Notes under the pieces: model-generated
What the model saw: only the letters and a program-made list of their open reading frames with translations
Database searches by the model: none
Told to the model about the DNA's origin: nothing
Assembly: GCA_965222975.1 (NCBI GenBank)
Contig: CBDCVJ010000087.1
Coordinates: forward strand, 62,001-126,000
Reading direction: 5' to 3'
Origin: UBA6168 sp965222975
GTDB taxonomy: Bacteria; Bacteroidota; Bacteroidia; Chitinophagales; Saprospiraceae
Length of the DNA stretch: 64,000 nucleotides
Made by a program: the position numbers and the translations under genes
Part shown: positions 7,345-16,867 of the stretch, piece by piece
How the letters are laid out: every line of letters begins with the position of its first letter
Numbering within the stretch: position 1 is the first letter of the stretch

Positions 7345-9159
7345 AAAGGATTGTAATTCAACTAATTTCCCATATTCCCCTTTTTGCTGTATCAATTCTT
7401 CATGTGTTCCTTTCTCAACGATCTTTCCATCTTTCATTACGACAATCTCGTCGGCATGTTGAATGGTCGAAAGGCGGTGGGCAATGACGACGGTCGTCCG
7501 GTTCTCCATCAATTTGTTCAAAGCATCCTGCACCAGTTTTTCCGACTCCGAATCGAGTGAAGAAGTGGCTTCGTCCAAAATAAGAATCGGTGGATTGGCC
7601 AAAACTGCCCGGGCAATGGTCAGTCGCTGACGTTGGCCACCAGAGAGTTTCATCCCTCGGTCACCAATATTTGTCTCATAGCCGCTTTCTGTTTCCATAA
7701 TAAATTCATGGGCATGTGCGACACGGGCAGCTTGCTCTACATCTTTTTCTGAAACGCCCTCTAATCCAAAAGCGATATTATTAAATATAGTATCGTTAAA
7801 AAGCACCGGCTCTTGTGAAACAATTCCGAGCAGTGACCGCAGATCTTTCAATTTATATTCTTTGATATTGATTCCATCTATCAGTACCTCCCCTTGCGTC
7901 GGGTCAAAAAATCTGGGTAAAAGATCAGCAAGTGAAGTTTTGCCTGCACCCGACGGCCCGACTAATGCCACTATATTTCCCCATTCAATACACAGGTTAA
8001 TGCTGGACAATGCAGGCCGCTCATTTTCATTATAAGAGACAGAGACGTTTTTAAATTCAATAGCATGGTTAAACTCGCCAATTGGCTGGGCATTTTCTTT
8101 TTCAAAAATTCGAAGATCAGCCATTTGCACTGCTTTTATCCGTTCCATTGCGGCTGCGCCCTTTTGCACATTGTACCACGCGGAAGAAAGCTTTTTTGCT
8201 GGCTCTATCATGCTGAAAAAAGCATATAGCATGGCAAAAAAAGTGGCCACCGTCAATTTGCCGCTTTGTACTTCACTGTACCCATACCATATTAATATGG
8301 CCACTGTCATTACACCAAGAAATTCCGTGAGTGGCGACGATAGGTCACGCCGCCAGAGCAACCGCACCAGTAAATTTTTATAAGAATTATTTTCTTTCAG
8401 AAAATGAGTGGACTGGAATTTTTCCGCATTAAACCCTTTAATAATACGCAGTCCAGAAATAGCCTCTTCCATCATGGACATTAAAAGGCCCAACCGCTCC
8501 TGCACCGCCCTTGACTGTCGCTTCAATATTTTACCAACCCTTCCAATTACAACGCCCGTGAAAAATAAAAGCACCAGTACGAACAATGTTAGCGATGGAC
8601 TGATATAAAGCATAAATGCCAATGCCCCAATTATCATCAACGGTTCTCGGACAATGCTCACCAACCCACTCAAGATACTTTGCTCTACCTCCTGCACATC
8701 GACGGACATGCGTGACAGAATATCCCCTTTTCTTTCCTCGGAATAATAGGCCAATGGCAACGCCAATGTTTTTTCGTATAACTCTTGCCGCAAATCACGC
8801 ACAATGCCATTCCGGACAGGCGCTAAAAAAAATTGCGACAAATAGCGAAAGAGGTTTCTTAAAAAATATAAAACAACGATGGCCAATAGTGCATAAAACA
8901 AAGCTGTTTGTTTTCCCTGAATATTTATTATTTCACTAAAATAATAATTCACATGCTCGGAAATGTTCTGGCTGTTTAATGATTTTTCTGGCTGTTCTGT
9001 CACTAAGGGCTGCTGGTCTAATAAAATATTCAAAAACGGGATAATAGCTGGAATGCTGATAATTGAAAAAACAACCATCAATATATTGCTGAAAACATTG
9101 CCAGCAATGAATGTACGGTAGTTTTTTAAATAGGAAAATATGGAGATCAATGGCTGCAT
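7342..9159 (-). CDS. ABC exporter, MsbA-like (membrane and ATPase domains fused)
   Basis: A 605-aa half-transporter: six N-terminal membrane helices (roughly residues 15-320) fused to an ABC ATPase. Walker A 'GPSGAGKTS' lies near 401-409, the signature 'LSGGQRQR' near 508, Walker B 'ILILDEATSSLDSESE' follows, and the switch His is in 'VIAHRLST'. The order and length fit type-IV exporters such as MsbA (lipid A flippase) and related multidrug or lipid exporters; sequence alone does not fix the substrate. ATG at 9159 is chosen; a TTG two codons upstream is possible. It starts 2 bp after the stop of the upstream sugar-dehydrogenase gene, so the two are probably one transcript although functionally unrelated. 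Confidence 0.88.
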   Translation of the reverse strand: MQPLISIFSYLKNYRTFIAGNVFSNILMVVFSIISIPAIIPFLNILLDQQPLVTEQPEKSLNSQNISEHVNYYFSEIINIQGKQTALFYALLAIVVLYFLRNLFRYLSQFFLAPVRNGIVRDLRQELYEKTLALPLAYYSEERKGDILSRMSVDVQEVEQSILSGLVSIVREPLMIIGALAFMLYISPSLTLFVLVLLFFTGVVIGRVGKILKRQSRAVQERLGLLMSMMEEAISGLRIIKGFNAEKFQSTHFLKENNSYKNLLVRLLWRRDLSSPLTEFLGVMTVAILIWYGYSEVQSGKLTVATFFAMLYAFFSMIEPAKKLSSAWYNVQKGAAAMERIKAVQMADLRIFEKENAQPIGEFNHAIEFKNVSVSYNENERPALSSINLCIEWGNIVALVGPSGAGKTSLADLLPRFFDPTQGEVLIDGINIKEYKLKDLRSLLGIVSQEPVLFNDTIFNNIAFGLEGVSEKDVEQAARVAHAHEFIMETESGYETNIGDRGMKLSGGQRQRLTIARAVLANPPILILDEATSSLDSESEKLVQDALNKLMENRTTVVIAHRLSTIQHADEIVVMKDGKIVEKGTHEELIQQKGEYGKLVELQSF

Positions 9160-9161
9160 GT

Positions 9162-11888
9162 TCAATTGATTATTATCGCTCCCTTCTTTTTATTTTCTCC
9201 ATTTTCTATTTTATAAAAATAAACGCCTTGGGTTAAACCAGTAATCACTATTTTCTCATTAAAATATTCTCCGATATTAACAAGCCAATTTTTTTTCAAA
9301 ATCAAAGCCCCATTTAGGTTAAATATTTTTAAAGTTATTTTTTTTGACACGACCTCTTTAATGCTCAATGAAATGAGGTCCTTTGCAGGATTTGGATATA
9401 ATAAAACATCACTGCCTTCCACACTAAAATCAACCATAACGGGCGCAGTATAGCTGAATATATTTTCTTCATTCCAAATTTTTAAGCGGTAAAAATTAAT
9501 ACCTAAAAATGGGTAATAATCTGTGATAGAATATTTGCCATTATTATCGGGGGCTATTTTTTTTATAGGGTTAAAATCAAAAATAGTATTTCCCCTCTCC
9601 ACTTCATAATAACTAATATTATTTTCAAAAACAGTTTTCCATTTTAATTCAACTGTTCTGTTATTTTTTTCTGCATTAAAATATTCCAGATCAAACAAAT
9701 CATTTTCGCAGTATGGAAAAAGCATTGACGTTGCATTGTTCGATAGCCCAGCTGCATCTGTCACTTTCAATTCAACCCGATACCAATATACTTCATCACG
9801 GCATCCGAGGGGGGAAATAAAAAATCGGGATTCTTTTTCTTGGTCAATTAAATCCTCATGCTCGTGTTCGTCATGGTGCAAATAGGTGCGCCACTCATAC
9901 ATTAATTCATCATCGCCATGTTCTGCATCTGACGCTACTCCATTTAACTGCAATAATGTTGTCCGGTCAAGGGCGTAAAAGGAAGTATCGGGCAGGCTTG
10001 TTATTTCAACCTCTGGTGGCGTATTATTTAAAGAAATAATAATTTCAGTGGATTTTGTTTTGCCAACAGTGTCGGTGATGGTCAATTTTACTTCATATGG
10101 AAAAGGTTTATTTTCTGGTGAAGTAAAAACATGTATAGGAGCAATTTCATCACTTGTTGAACCATCACCAAAATCCCAGCGGTAACTAAGTGGCACATTA
10201 GAGGGCGAATAAGAACCCGACGCATCCAACCGCACTTCTAATGGGGATACACCATAATATTTATCAGCTTCGGCAACGGCAATAGGCGCAGGCGAACCGC
10301 CGTAACATATTTTCCTTAATTTTTTATTTTTAAAATCCATATAATAAAGGCAACCGTCTTTAGGGTTTTCCGAAAGAGATACAATGTTTTTGGAAGATGA
10401 ATGGAAAATATCAACTTTTGAAATTTTATTGTTTTGGTCAAAATCAATAGTTCGAATCCAGCCCTGATAATCGGGATGAAAATATTTACCCCGATATTCT
10501 TCTGGAAAAACATCGCCTTGATAAAAGCATCCACCCATGCTGGTGATGCCAATGAATGGCTCACCTTGAACGCCAGCGGTTGGATCGGTAATAGATAACC
10601 CTACGGGCATGCCATCATTATCATAATTTGGGAAAATAACTTCGGGGAATAAATTGTCGTTTTTATTGCGGTAAGCCATCACTGGACGCTCGTGTAAAAA
10701 AGTATTTATTCCTTGCGGAATGAAATAGTTGGTGTCACACGGATTTTTAAATAAATTATTTGCCTGTAAAGAGGACGGCGCTATTAAATCATTAAATAAA
10801 AAATGTTCCTCATCGCATTCTGCTGTTCCAAAGAGTGGATTTTTTGCATCTTTATTTTTGATATTTTTCGATGTGTATTCAGTTCTTTCAATAAAGCCTT
10901 CGAAAACAGGCCATCCAAAATTTTGTCCACCTTGGTATGCAATATTTAATTCTTCCCAACGGCTCGACCCAACATCACCAATAAATATTTCACCTGGATT
11001 CCCATCGCCTGGAAAATGGCTGCCAGTATTTGGTTTTACAATAAACCTATATGGGTTGCGTAAACCCAACGACCATACTTTTGATAGAGGTGAATTTGGC
11101 GAAGCTGCATTGTAAAAAGGATTACTAGGCAACCCCTCTCCCGATTCGGGGTCAATACGGATGAGTTTTCCACTGAGTGAGTTTACCAATTGCGAACGGT
11201 ATGCCCCCACATTTTCTTCCTCTCGCATAATGCCGTCTGCAATCGCCTGTGCGAAATAGGTTTGTCCACTATCACCAGTGTCTTCCCAATCGGGGTGCCC
11301 CGTTTCGCCACAGCTGGCGAGCAAAGTGCCGTCGGTGCCAAAAGCCAACGAGCCAGTGCCGTGTGTTTTAAATAATAATGGAAAACCTTTTCCTTTCGTC
11401 GCACCGAGTAATATTTTCCGGCTGTCTGGCACGACTGTTTTAAACCCATTTAATTCATCCAAAGAGTATCTGGTGATTCTACCAATGGTCGCTTCATCTT
11501 TTATTGTAATGTTAGGGTTGTACTCAGGCGTACCGTAATATAACAGGTGATGGCGATCCATTACATAAAATAAGTACACTTTCCCATTGTCCATAAAATT
11601 TGGATCGAGTGCAAAACCCAGCATCCCCATGTCCCACCAACTGGCCACTTCTTCAGAAATGTCGATAATGGGATCGGTAAGCACAACACCATTTGTGTCG
11701 AGCATATAAACCTCGCCTGTGCGCCGCCATGTATATCCCCTCCCTTCTTCGTCAAAAACAACCCCGATATATTGATCAAAATTATCGGCGACAATTTCAT
11801 CATAAAAGCCACCGGGCAATTGTGCCAGCAATAGCGTATTTTGAAAAAAAAGAAAAATAGATAATATTCTTGATAGGTACTTTATCAA
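9162..11888 (-). CDS. T9SS-secreted PQQ-dependent sugar dehydrogenase with PKD domain
   Basis: A 908-aa secreted protein. After a signal peptide ('FLFFQNTLLLAQ') comes a glucose/sorbosone dehydrogenase beta-propeller (about 20-520) with 'GSLAFGTDGTLLASCGE', 'SLGLRNPYRF', 'GNPGEIFIGDVGSSRWEEL' and 'GQNFGWPVFEG'. These enzymes oxidise sugars with PQQ. A PKD domain follows ('ASGSYSPSNVPLSYRWDFGDGS'), then an Ig/fibronectin-like stretch, and a type-A T9SS sorting domain ('VLLYPNPAKDLISL') ending in a Lys-rich 'ENKKKGAIIIN'. It should be exported and attached to the surface. No ATG is available at the N-terminus; TTG at 11888 is the only sensible start. Electron acceptor and true substrate are unknown. 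Confidence 0.85.
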   Translation of the reverse strand: MIKYLSRILSIFLFFQNTLLLAQLPGGFYDEIVADNFDQYIGVVFDEEGRGYTWRRTGEVYMLDTNGVVLTDPIIDISEEVASWWDMGMLGFALDPNFMDNGKVYLFYVMDRHHLLYYGTPEYNPNITIKDEATIGRITRYSLDELNGFKTVVPDSRKILLGATKGKGFPLLFKTHGTGSLAFGTDGTLLASCGETGHPDWEDTGDSGQTYFAQAIADGIMREEENVGAYRSQLVNSLSGKLIRIDPESGEGLPSNPFYNAASPNSPLSKVWSLGLRNPYRFIVKPNTGSHFPGDGNPGEIFIGDVGSSRWEELNIAYQGGQNFGWPVFEGFIERTEYTSKNIKNKDAKNPLFGTAECDEEHFLFNDLIAPSSLQANNLFKNPCDTNYFIPQGINTFLHERPVMAYRNKNDNLFPEVIFPNYDNDGMPVGLSITDPTAGVQGEPFIGITSMGGCFYQGDVFPEEYRGKYFHPDYQGWIRTIDFDQNNKISKVDIFHSSSKNIVSLSENPKDGCLYYMDFKNKKLRKICYGGSPAPIAVAEADKYYGVSPLEVRLDASGSYSPSNVPLSYRWDFGDGSTSDEIAPIHVFTSPENKPFPYEVKLTITDTVGKTKSTEIIISLNNTPPEVEITSLPDTSFYALDRTTLLQLNGVASDAEHGDDELMYEWRTYLHHDEHEHEDLIDQEKESRFFISPLGCRDEVYWYRVELKVTDAAGLSNNATSMLFPYCENDLFDLEYFNAEKNNRTVELKWKTVFENNISYYEVERGNTIFDFNPIKKIAPDNNGKYSITDYYPFLGINFYRLKIWNEENIFSYTAPVMVDFSVEGSDVLLYPNPAKDLISLSIKEVVSKKITLKIFNLNGALILKKNWLVNIGEYFNEKIVITGLTQGVYFYKIENGENKKKGAIIIN

Positions 11889-12065
11889 ATTGAAATGTCT
11901 TTTTTGGTTGATTTATTTAACACAAAATAAAGCACTATCTACCTTTTTATCATTCTCATCTTGTTTAAATCTAAAAAAGCGTCAGTAATTTAACTTGCTT
12001 TCTATCGTATTTTTTTATTAATGCAAATTCTAAATCATTTTCATTTTTTTCATTCATCTATTCGG

Positions 12066-12117
12066 CCGAAATAATAAAAGCCGATCAGAACACTCTGATC
12101 GGCTTTTATTATTTCGG
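12066..12117. terminator. Terminator hairpin downstream of the barrel gene
   Basis: A perfect inverted repeat (22-bp arms: AATAAAAGCCGATCAGA type core with complementary TCTGATCGGCTTTTATT) extended by CCGAAAT/ATTTCGG. It ends 12 bp from the stop of the minus-strand gene at 12129 and has flanking A/T runs, as expected of an intrinsic terminator. Confidence 0.8.
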
Positions 12118-12128
12118 TAAATTAATTT

Positions 12129-12872
12129 TTACAAAGTATAACTCAAATTTAACCCAATCGAACGCTTGAGGGTAGTGAATTTAAAAGGTCCATCAAAAGA
12201 AGCCCGATAACCCAATCCTTTTCTGCACATGATGCCAAATTCCATTCTTTTCAAAAAACGGATACCCAACCCACCCTGCACAAACAGGCGTTGGTTAATG
12301 CTGTTCTTTTGGTCATAAGTCAAGTCAATTTCTTCAGTTGAGGCGGGAACATCCGTATCAGGGTCAGATTCATAAAAACTCCTGATATGTACTTTTCCAC
12401 CGTGCGATAGGCCCACATTAGTACCAACTCCTAAGTGAAATGAAAAAGTTCTACTGGCTTGCTCCCGGAACATATACACACCTTCAAGGGCGACCTCCTC
12501 GTTGGTGGCACTGACTTCAGCAAAATGCCCTGGCTCTGGCAATTCATAGCGCACCATATCAATGCGTCCATCAATGCTCAGAAGCGAAAGCTGGATTTCT
12601 GTATTTGTTTTCCCTGCTGGAGCAAAGGAAATGCTTGTGCGGAATGTGCCGTTGTCGCAATCCATGCGGACAAGTTCGCCATCCTCAAAAGGAATGCTAC
12701 TGGCATCAAAATCACTGTTGCTGGCTGTACGCAAAAGGTAGTTCTCATCAAGGCCATGTGGCATTTCTATATCGCCACCGACGGTCATTCCAATTCGGGT
12801 CACCGACAACTGAGCATTGATTTGATAGGAAAAAAGTGTAACGAAAGCAAGGAAAGTAAATAGTCGTTTCAT
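12129..12872 (-). CDS. Putative outer-membrane beta-barrel protein
   Basis: A 247-aa protein with a clean signal peptide ('MKRLFTFLAFVTLFSYQINAQ'). The mature part has alternating hydrophobic/polar strands, 'FSFHLGVGTNVGLSHGG', 'LFVQGGLGIRFLKRMEFGI' and a terminal strand 'RSIGLNLSYTL' ending in an aromatic-rich pattern, all in keeping with a small outer-membrane barrel (PorT/OmpA-like folds). No specific family recognised. It is flanked by a terminator on each side and thus forms its own transcription unit. Confidence 0.65.
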   Translation of the reverse strand: MKRLFTFLAFVTLFSYQINAQLSVTRIGMTVGGDIEMPHGLDENYLLRTASNSDFDASSIPFEDGELVRMDCDNGTFRTSISFAPAGKTNTEIQLSLLSIDGRIDMVRYELPEPGHFAEVSATNEEVALEGVYMFREQASRTFSFHLGVGTNVGLSHGGKVHIRSFYESDPDTDVPASTEEIDLTYDQKNSINQRLFVQGGLGIRFLKRMEFGIMCRKGLGYRASFDGPFKFTTLKRSIGLNLSYTL

Positions 12873-12964
12873 CGAAAAATATTTTAATTGATAGGGTTTG
12901 GTCGTCCGTTTTATTCGGGTACAAGTTATAACGATTTTTGAAAAAGATACCCTACCCCAGAAAT

Positions 12965-13002
12965 AAAAAAAGTGTACCCAGTTTTTTCGGGTACACTTTT
13001 TT
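12965..13002. terminator. Terminator of the LolA-like gene
   Basis: AAAAAAAGTGTACCC - 9-nt loop - GGGTACACTTTTTTT, a 15-bp hairpin with A- and T-runs, 15 bp past the stop of the minus-strand gene at 13017. Confidence 0.85.
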
Positions 13003-13016
13003 GTAAATTTTTCTGC

Positions 13017-13697
13017 CTAATCTCTAATCCGCAGATCCTCAAAATGACAATCGGGACATTCTTTTTTGGTAAATGTGAATGTGGAGGAATTGACAGAGGC
13101 ATTAGGCAGTAATTTATCTACGGTCAATGTATATCGGGAGCCATCCTTACCAAAGGTTTTGATCCGAACGACTTCCATTGTTTTTTTATCAAGGGTTAAA
13201 CGAATTTTTGAAAAGTCAGAATCCCGGTCGGTCGGCTTGAACTCTATCTGTTGGATGACCCTCCCTTTTTCTGCAAATTCATTGGCCAGTACATATATAT
13301 AATTGTCCCACTCATAGGCTCGAAGCAAGTCTTTCGGTGAACCGATGGTACCTGGCTCACTTTCTTCTTCTGCATCATTGATCTGAACTTCTTTGTTTTT
13401 TTCTACATGTAACCAAACAGATTCGCCATCGGATACGAGGGTACGGTCGTCCAAGTCCAAGCGGTATTTTTCACCTTGCTGCACCAGTGTCCCTTTTTGT
13501 TCGTTGAGGGGTTGTTGGGGGATTTCCAGTGAAAGGGTAAAATCTGCTTGCAAGGAGTTGAAGCCTTCATAATGCTTTCGCATTTTTTCCAAAACTGCCT
13601 TAGCTGCTGGGTCGGAATCTGCTTTTGATGTAAAATTTTGGGCGAAAACCCTAAAGGAAAACGAGGTCAGAATAAATAGGAAAAATAGTTTCTGCAT
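13017..13697 (-). CDS. LolA-like outer-membrane lipoprotein carrier
   Basis: A 226-aa periplasmic protein with a signal peptide ('MQKLFFLFILTSFSFRVFAQ'). The mature sequence matches the Bacteroidetes LolA-like family: 'KAVLEKMRKHYEGFNSLQADF', a central 'GTLVQQGEKYRLDLDDRTLVSDGESVW', and 'IRLTLDKKTMEVVRIKTFGKDGSRYT'. LolA proteins carry lipoproteins across the periplasm to the outer membrane. Homologues here are usually annotated only as 'outer membrane lipoprotein carrier protein LolA'. ATG 13697 gives a proper signal peptide; the frame extends upstream to 13733 with a charged leader that I do not include. A CPDC motif near the C-terminus is unusual and could bind metal or form a disulphide. 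Confidence 0.8.
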   Translation of the reverse strand: MQKLFFLFILTSFSFRVFAQNFTSKADSDPAAKAVLEKMRKHYEGFNSLQADFTLSLEIPQQPLNEQKGTLVQQGEKYRLDLDDRTLVSDGESVWLHVEKNKEVQINDAEEESEPGTIGSPKDLLRAYEWDNYIYVLANEFAEKGRVIQQIEFKPTDRDSDFSKIRLTLDKKTMEVVRIKTFGKDGSRYTLTVDKLLPNASVNSSTFTFTKKECPDCHFEDLRIRD

Positions 13698-14153
13698 GAT
13701 TTTCTTTTTTTGTCTAACGATAAGACGCACCACTTATTGAATAAGGCACAAAGGTATTGGTTAAAGAGTGTTAAATATAAAATTGGCAGAAGGTGGAAGG
13801 TGTATGGTTGGCGGCGAGCTAAACTAATCACTAATTACTAATGCGAATCAAGGGTTGAATTAGTTGACTGGTTTTCAGTTGATTGGAGCATGAAATCATG
13901 GTGATTTTCAAAATCACCATGATTTAAATCCTTGAAAATCAATGGTTTTTAATTTTCAACCCCTGATTCGCATTACTAAAATAAAAAAGGCCGGAGCGAC
14001 CTTAAAACAAAAAAACAGTCGGGTGCTCCGGCTTCATGCGTAACTACTTATCTAAACAAAACTATTCCCTTGAGAAGTTATTGAGTTTTGGGTTGGAGAG
14101 TTTTGAGTATTCGTGTACTCAATAACTCATAGCTCAATAACTCAAAACTGGCA
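13698..14153. other. Intergenic region rich in hairpins
   Basis: A 456-bp gap without a gene. It contains a REP/MITE-like element (13838-13977), a GC-rich hairpin (GCCGGAGC...GCTCCGGC, 13989-14032) that may terminate the minus-strand gene at 14154, and a microrepeat inverted repeat (about 14077-14148) made of variants of 'gttattgagttttg'. Confidence 0.6.
13838..13977. repeat. REP/MITE-like inverted repeat, copy 1
   Basis: Outer arms are AATGCGAATCAAGGGTTGAA and its near-complement TTCAACCCCTGATTCGCATT. Inside lies a second, perfect hairpin with 16-bp arms (13893-13908 / 13910-13925, AAATCATGGTGATTTT). The right part (about 13934-13975) recurs in inverted orientation at 18811-18860. No coding potential. 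Confidence 0.7.
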
Positions 14154-14723
14154 TTACCACGAAAGGCCAAACCTCAATTTCAAATTGAAAAAAAGCGAGG
14201 AAAGGTCTTGATCTTCAATATTCGGCAGGTCGGTTCTCGATACGAATCGGTATCCAGCATCCATGCCGACTTTCCACCATTTAAAAACATTTATTTCAAA
14301 ACCTGCGGTTGGCTGCACCACGAACAATGGGTCTTTGTTGCCAAGGGCATCTTTCAGTTCGCCGCCTCCCAACATGAAGCCAAAAGCAGGGTGAATGACT
14401 TTTTCTTTTTTAGGGTAAAAATGAAGATAGAAGCCATTGTGCTTAAAATCATACTTCCTCACATCACTTTCATTTAATAGAACGGATTCAAATGTCCTTT
14501 CGTTACCGAAACCTGCTAAAATCACATCGTTGAATTCCAATCCCCAAAAAGTACCCCTTGTAGCTGCTGCATCATTTCCAAAAAATGACATTCCAAAAGC
14601 AGGGGCAACCCAAGCACCGGTCAGCCGAAGTCCTGATTCGCCAAATAGGGTTTCTTCTTCTTGGGCCGTTATGGCCGTTGCCAATAAAAATACTGTGAGA
14701 ACTACTGATGAGAGTTTTTTCAT
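14154..14723 (-). CDS. Putative outer-membrane beta-barrel protein
   Basis: A 189-aa protein with a signal peptide ('MKKLSSVVLTVFLLATAITAQ') and alternating strands ending in 'SLFFNLKLRFGLSW', with a terminal aromatic residue as in outer-membrane barrels. Typical Bacteroidetes small barrel motifs are seen: 'GAWVAPAFGMSFFGNDAA', 'GFMLGGGELKD', 'FKWWKVGMDAGYRFV'. No specific function can be assigned. It stands alone between two hairpin-containing gaps. Confidence 0.65.
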   Translation of the reverse strand: MKKLSSVVLTVFLLATAITAQEEETLFGESGLRLTGAWVAPAFGMSFFGNDAAATRGTFWGLEFNDVILAGFGNERTFESVLLNESDVRKYDFKHNGFYLHFYPKKEKVIHPAFGFMLGGGELKDALGNKDPLFVVQPTAGFEINVFKWWKVGMDAGYRFVSRTDLPNIEDQDLSSLFFNLKLRFGLSW

Positions 14724-14897
14724 ACGTACCCAAGAGTTTTTTCACCAAGGTACAAATCCATAGACACCAATTGCAACTAGGGGTTGCCTGTGTTCGACCA
14801 AAGATTAAAAAAAATAGAAGATGGTTGTTAATCGAAAATTACTGATTATTTTTTTTGGGCTTTTTTACAAAAACAATTGATAACCAGTAATTTGTGA

Positions 14898-16565
14898 TCA
14901 AGCCAAAGGTTCTCTCAACTTCCGGCGGAGTATTTTTCCAACATTTGATTTGGGCAAGTCGTCTTTGAATTCTACTTCTTTGGGAATTTTATACCCTGTC
15001 AGTTCGGCACGGCAAAATTTGATCACTTCTTCTTTGGTCAATGACTTATCTTTTTTTACAACAAACACTTTTACGATCTCACCCGATTTTTCATTGGGAA
15101 CGCCAATGGCAGCAGCTTCCAAAACTTTTGGGTGTTTGGCCAAAACATCTTCTATCTCATTTGGGAAAACATTGAAGCCTGAAACGAGGATCATATCTTT
15201 TTTTCGATCAACTATTTTAAAATAACCATCTTCATCCATATAGCCGATGTCGCCTGTGCAGAGCCATCCACCCACTATCGTTCTCGCCGTCTCATCGGGG
15301 CGGTTGTAATAGCCTTTCATAACTTGTGGGCCTTTGATTTGTATTTCACCTACTTCCCCAATGGGTAGCGGGTTGAGTTTGTCGTCCACAATCCGCATTT
15401 CAGTGGAAGGGGCAGGCATACCAATAAACCCCAATTTGCCAGTACCATCCACTGGGCTGACGGTAGCTACAGGAGAAGACTCGGTCATACCGTAGCCCTC
15501 AATGAGTGGAGCGCCCGTGACCTGATGCCATTTTTCAGCCACTGCCCGCTGAACGGCCATGCCGCCACCAAGTGCAAATTTCAATGCGCTAAAATCGAGG
15601 TTGGCAAAGTCCTTATGGTTGAGCAGGCTGTTGAACAAAGTGTTGACCCCTGTCATATTGGTGATCTTGTAATTTTTAAATTCCTTCATGAGAGATGGCA
15701 GGTCACGGGGGTTGGTAACTAAAACATTCAATGCGCCCAAACTGAAGAAAGCAAGGCAATTCACCGAAAAAGCAAAAATATGGTAGAGTGGAAGTGGTGA
15801 TAAAGCTATTTCGCCCCCATCCTCAATGGCCATTGTAGCAGCAGCCCTTATCTGCATCATATTGGCCACGAGGTTGCGGTTGGTGAGCATGGCGCCTTTG
15901 GATACGCCCGTCGTGCCGCCCGTGTATTGCAATAAAATAACATCCTCTGGCCCAGAGGAAAATTCTTTAATGGTAAACTTTTTCCCCTGCGCCAAGGCAT
16001 CTTTGAAAGTGACGGTGTTAGGCAAATCAAATTTAGGCACCAAGCCTTTTACCTTTCGCACCACGAAGTTGACCATCATGCCTTTGGTAAAGCCGAGCAT
16101 TTCGCCGAGGCTTGTTAAAACAATGGTCTTGATTTCTGTATCGCCTATTATCTCTTGCAAATTGGCAGCAAAGTTTTCACATATCACAATGGCCTTTGCC
16201 CCTGAGTCAGTGAATTGGTGTTTCATCTCGCGGGGCGTATAAAGCGGGTTTGTGTTTACAATGACCAAACCCGCGCGGAGGCAGCCGAACAATGCAATTG
16301 GGTATTGCAACATATTCGGCATCATGAGTGCCACCTTGTCGCCCGGCTCCAACCCCCGTGAATGCAAATAAGCACCAAACTGAATGGACATTTTATCCAC
16401 TTGCTCATAAGTCAATTCTTTTCCCATACAGGAGAAAGCCGATTTTTTCCCATATTTTTTAAAAGTATCCTCTAGCAAAGCAATCAGGTTGGGATAGGCA
16501 TTGGGGTCGATATTGGCAGGAACGCCTTGCGGGTAGTTTTTCAACCAAGGTCTTAAATCTGACAT
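14898..16565 (-). CDS. fadD: Long-chain fatty acid-CoA ligase
   Basis: A 555-aa AMP-forming acyl-CoA synthetase that activates long-chain fatty acids with ATP and CoA for beta-oxidation or lipid synthesis. Motifs: the P-loop-like 'LLQYTGGTTGVSKGAMLTNRN' (as consecutive pieces), 'EGYGMTESSP', 'GWLCTGDIGYMDEDGYFKI', the hinge 'VDRKKDMI', and the C-terminal catalytic Lys region 'LPKSNVGKILRRKL'. The N-terminal 'PWLKNYPQGVPANID' is characteristic of the E. coli FadD type. It is divergent from a FadL-type outer-membrane protein, which fits joint uptake and activation of fatty acids. An excellent promoter is visible upstream. Confidence 0.92.
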   Translation of the reverse strand: MSDLRPWLKNYPQGVPANIDPNAYPNLIALLEDTFKKYGKKSAFSCMGKELTYEQVDKMSIQFGAYLHSRGLEPGDKVALMMPNMLQYPIALFGCLRAGLVIVNTNPLYTPREMKHQFTDSGAKAIVICENFAANLQEIIGDTEIKTIVLTSLGEMLGFTKGMMVNFVVRKVKGLVPKFDLPNTVTFKDALAQGKKFTIKEFSSGPEDVILLQYTGGTTGVSKGAMLTNRNLVANMMQIRAAATMAIEDGGEIALSPLPLYHIFAFSVNCLAFFSLGALNVLVTNPRDLPSLMKEFKNYKITNMTGVNTLFNSLLNHKDFANLDFSALKFALGGGMAVQRAVAEKWHQVTGAPLIEGYGMTESSPVATVSPVDGTGKLGFIGMPAPSTEMRIVDDKLNPLPIGEVGEIQIKGPQVMKGYYNRPDETARTIVGGWLCTGDIGYMDEDGYFKIVDRKKDMILVSGFNVFPNEIEDVLAKHPKVLEAAAIGVPNEKSGEIVKVFVVKKDKSLTKEEVIKFCRAELTGYKIPKEVEFKDDLPKSNVGKILRRKLREPLA

Positions 16566-16692
16566 GTTGTATGCTTTTTAAGTTTTCTGATCTTTTATGC
16601 AAAAGGGCAAGGTGCATAAAAGGAATTAAAACCAAATGATGGGGCTTCCATTTTTTTTAAAAAAAACTTCGCCATCCTTGTATTTATTGACC

Positions 16693-16724
16693 CAAATATA
16701 AAGACACGTGCAGGAAGATTCAAA
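16693..16724 (-). promoter_or_regulatory. Promoter of fadD (TTTG-N20-TATATTTG)
   Basis: Reading the minus strand, TTTG (16724-16721) is followed after exactly 20 nt by TATATTTG (16700-16693). Both match the Bacteroidetes sigma-A consensus TTTG-N19-21-TAnnTTTG. The start of transcription should fall about 125 nt before the fadD ATG. Confidence 0.75.
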
Positions 16725-16768
16725 GAAGCATAATAATGACATCGAGCGTTTATTTCTTGCGCACATTA

Positions 16769-16776
16769 TATCTTTG
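16769..16776 (+). promoter_or_regulatory. Candidate -7 element for the FadL-like gene
   Basis: TATCTTTG matches TAnnTTTG, 92 bp before the start at 16868. No TTTG -33 at the proper distance. Together with the fadD promoter it defines a compact divergent control region in the 302-bp gap 16566-16867, which otherwise shows nothing recognisable. Confidence 0.4.
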
Positions 16777-16867
16777 GCAAAAACCAATTTATTTTTGTGC
16801 CCACACCGTGATCTTTTCAGTATGATTAGCACCTTGCCCTCACCAATCAAAACAACACCAGAGCTTC

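Noticed and set aside
16626..16850. 74-codon minus-strand frame in the fadD/FadL gap
   Set aside because: It overlaps the fadD promoter and its translation looks random.
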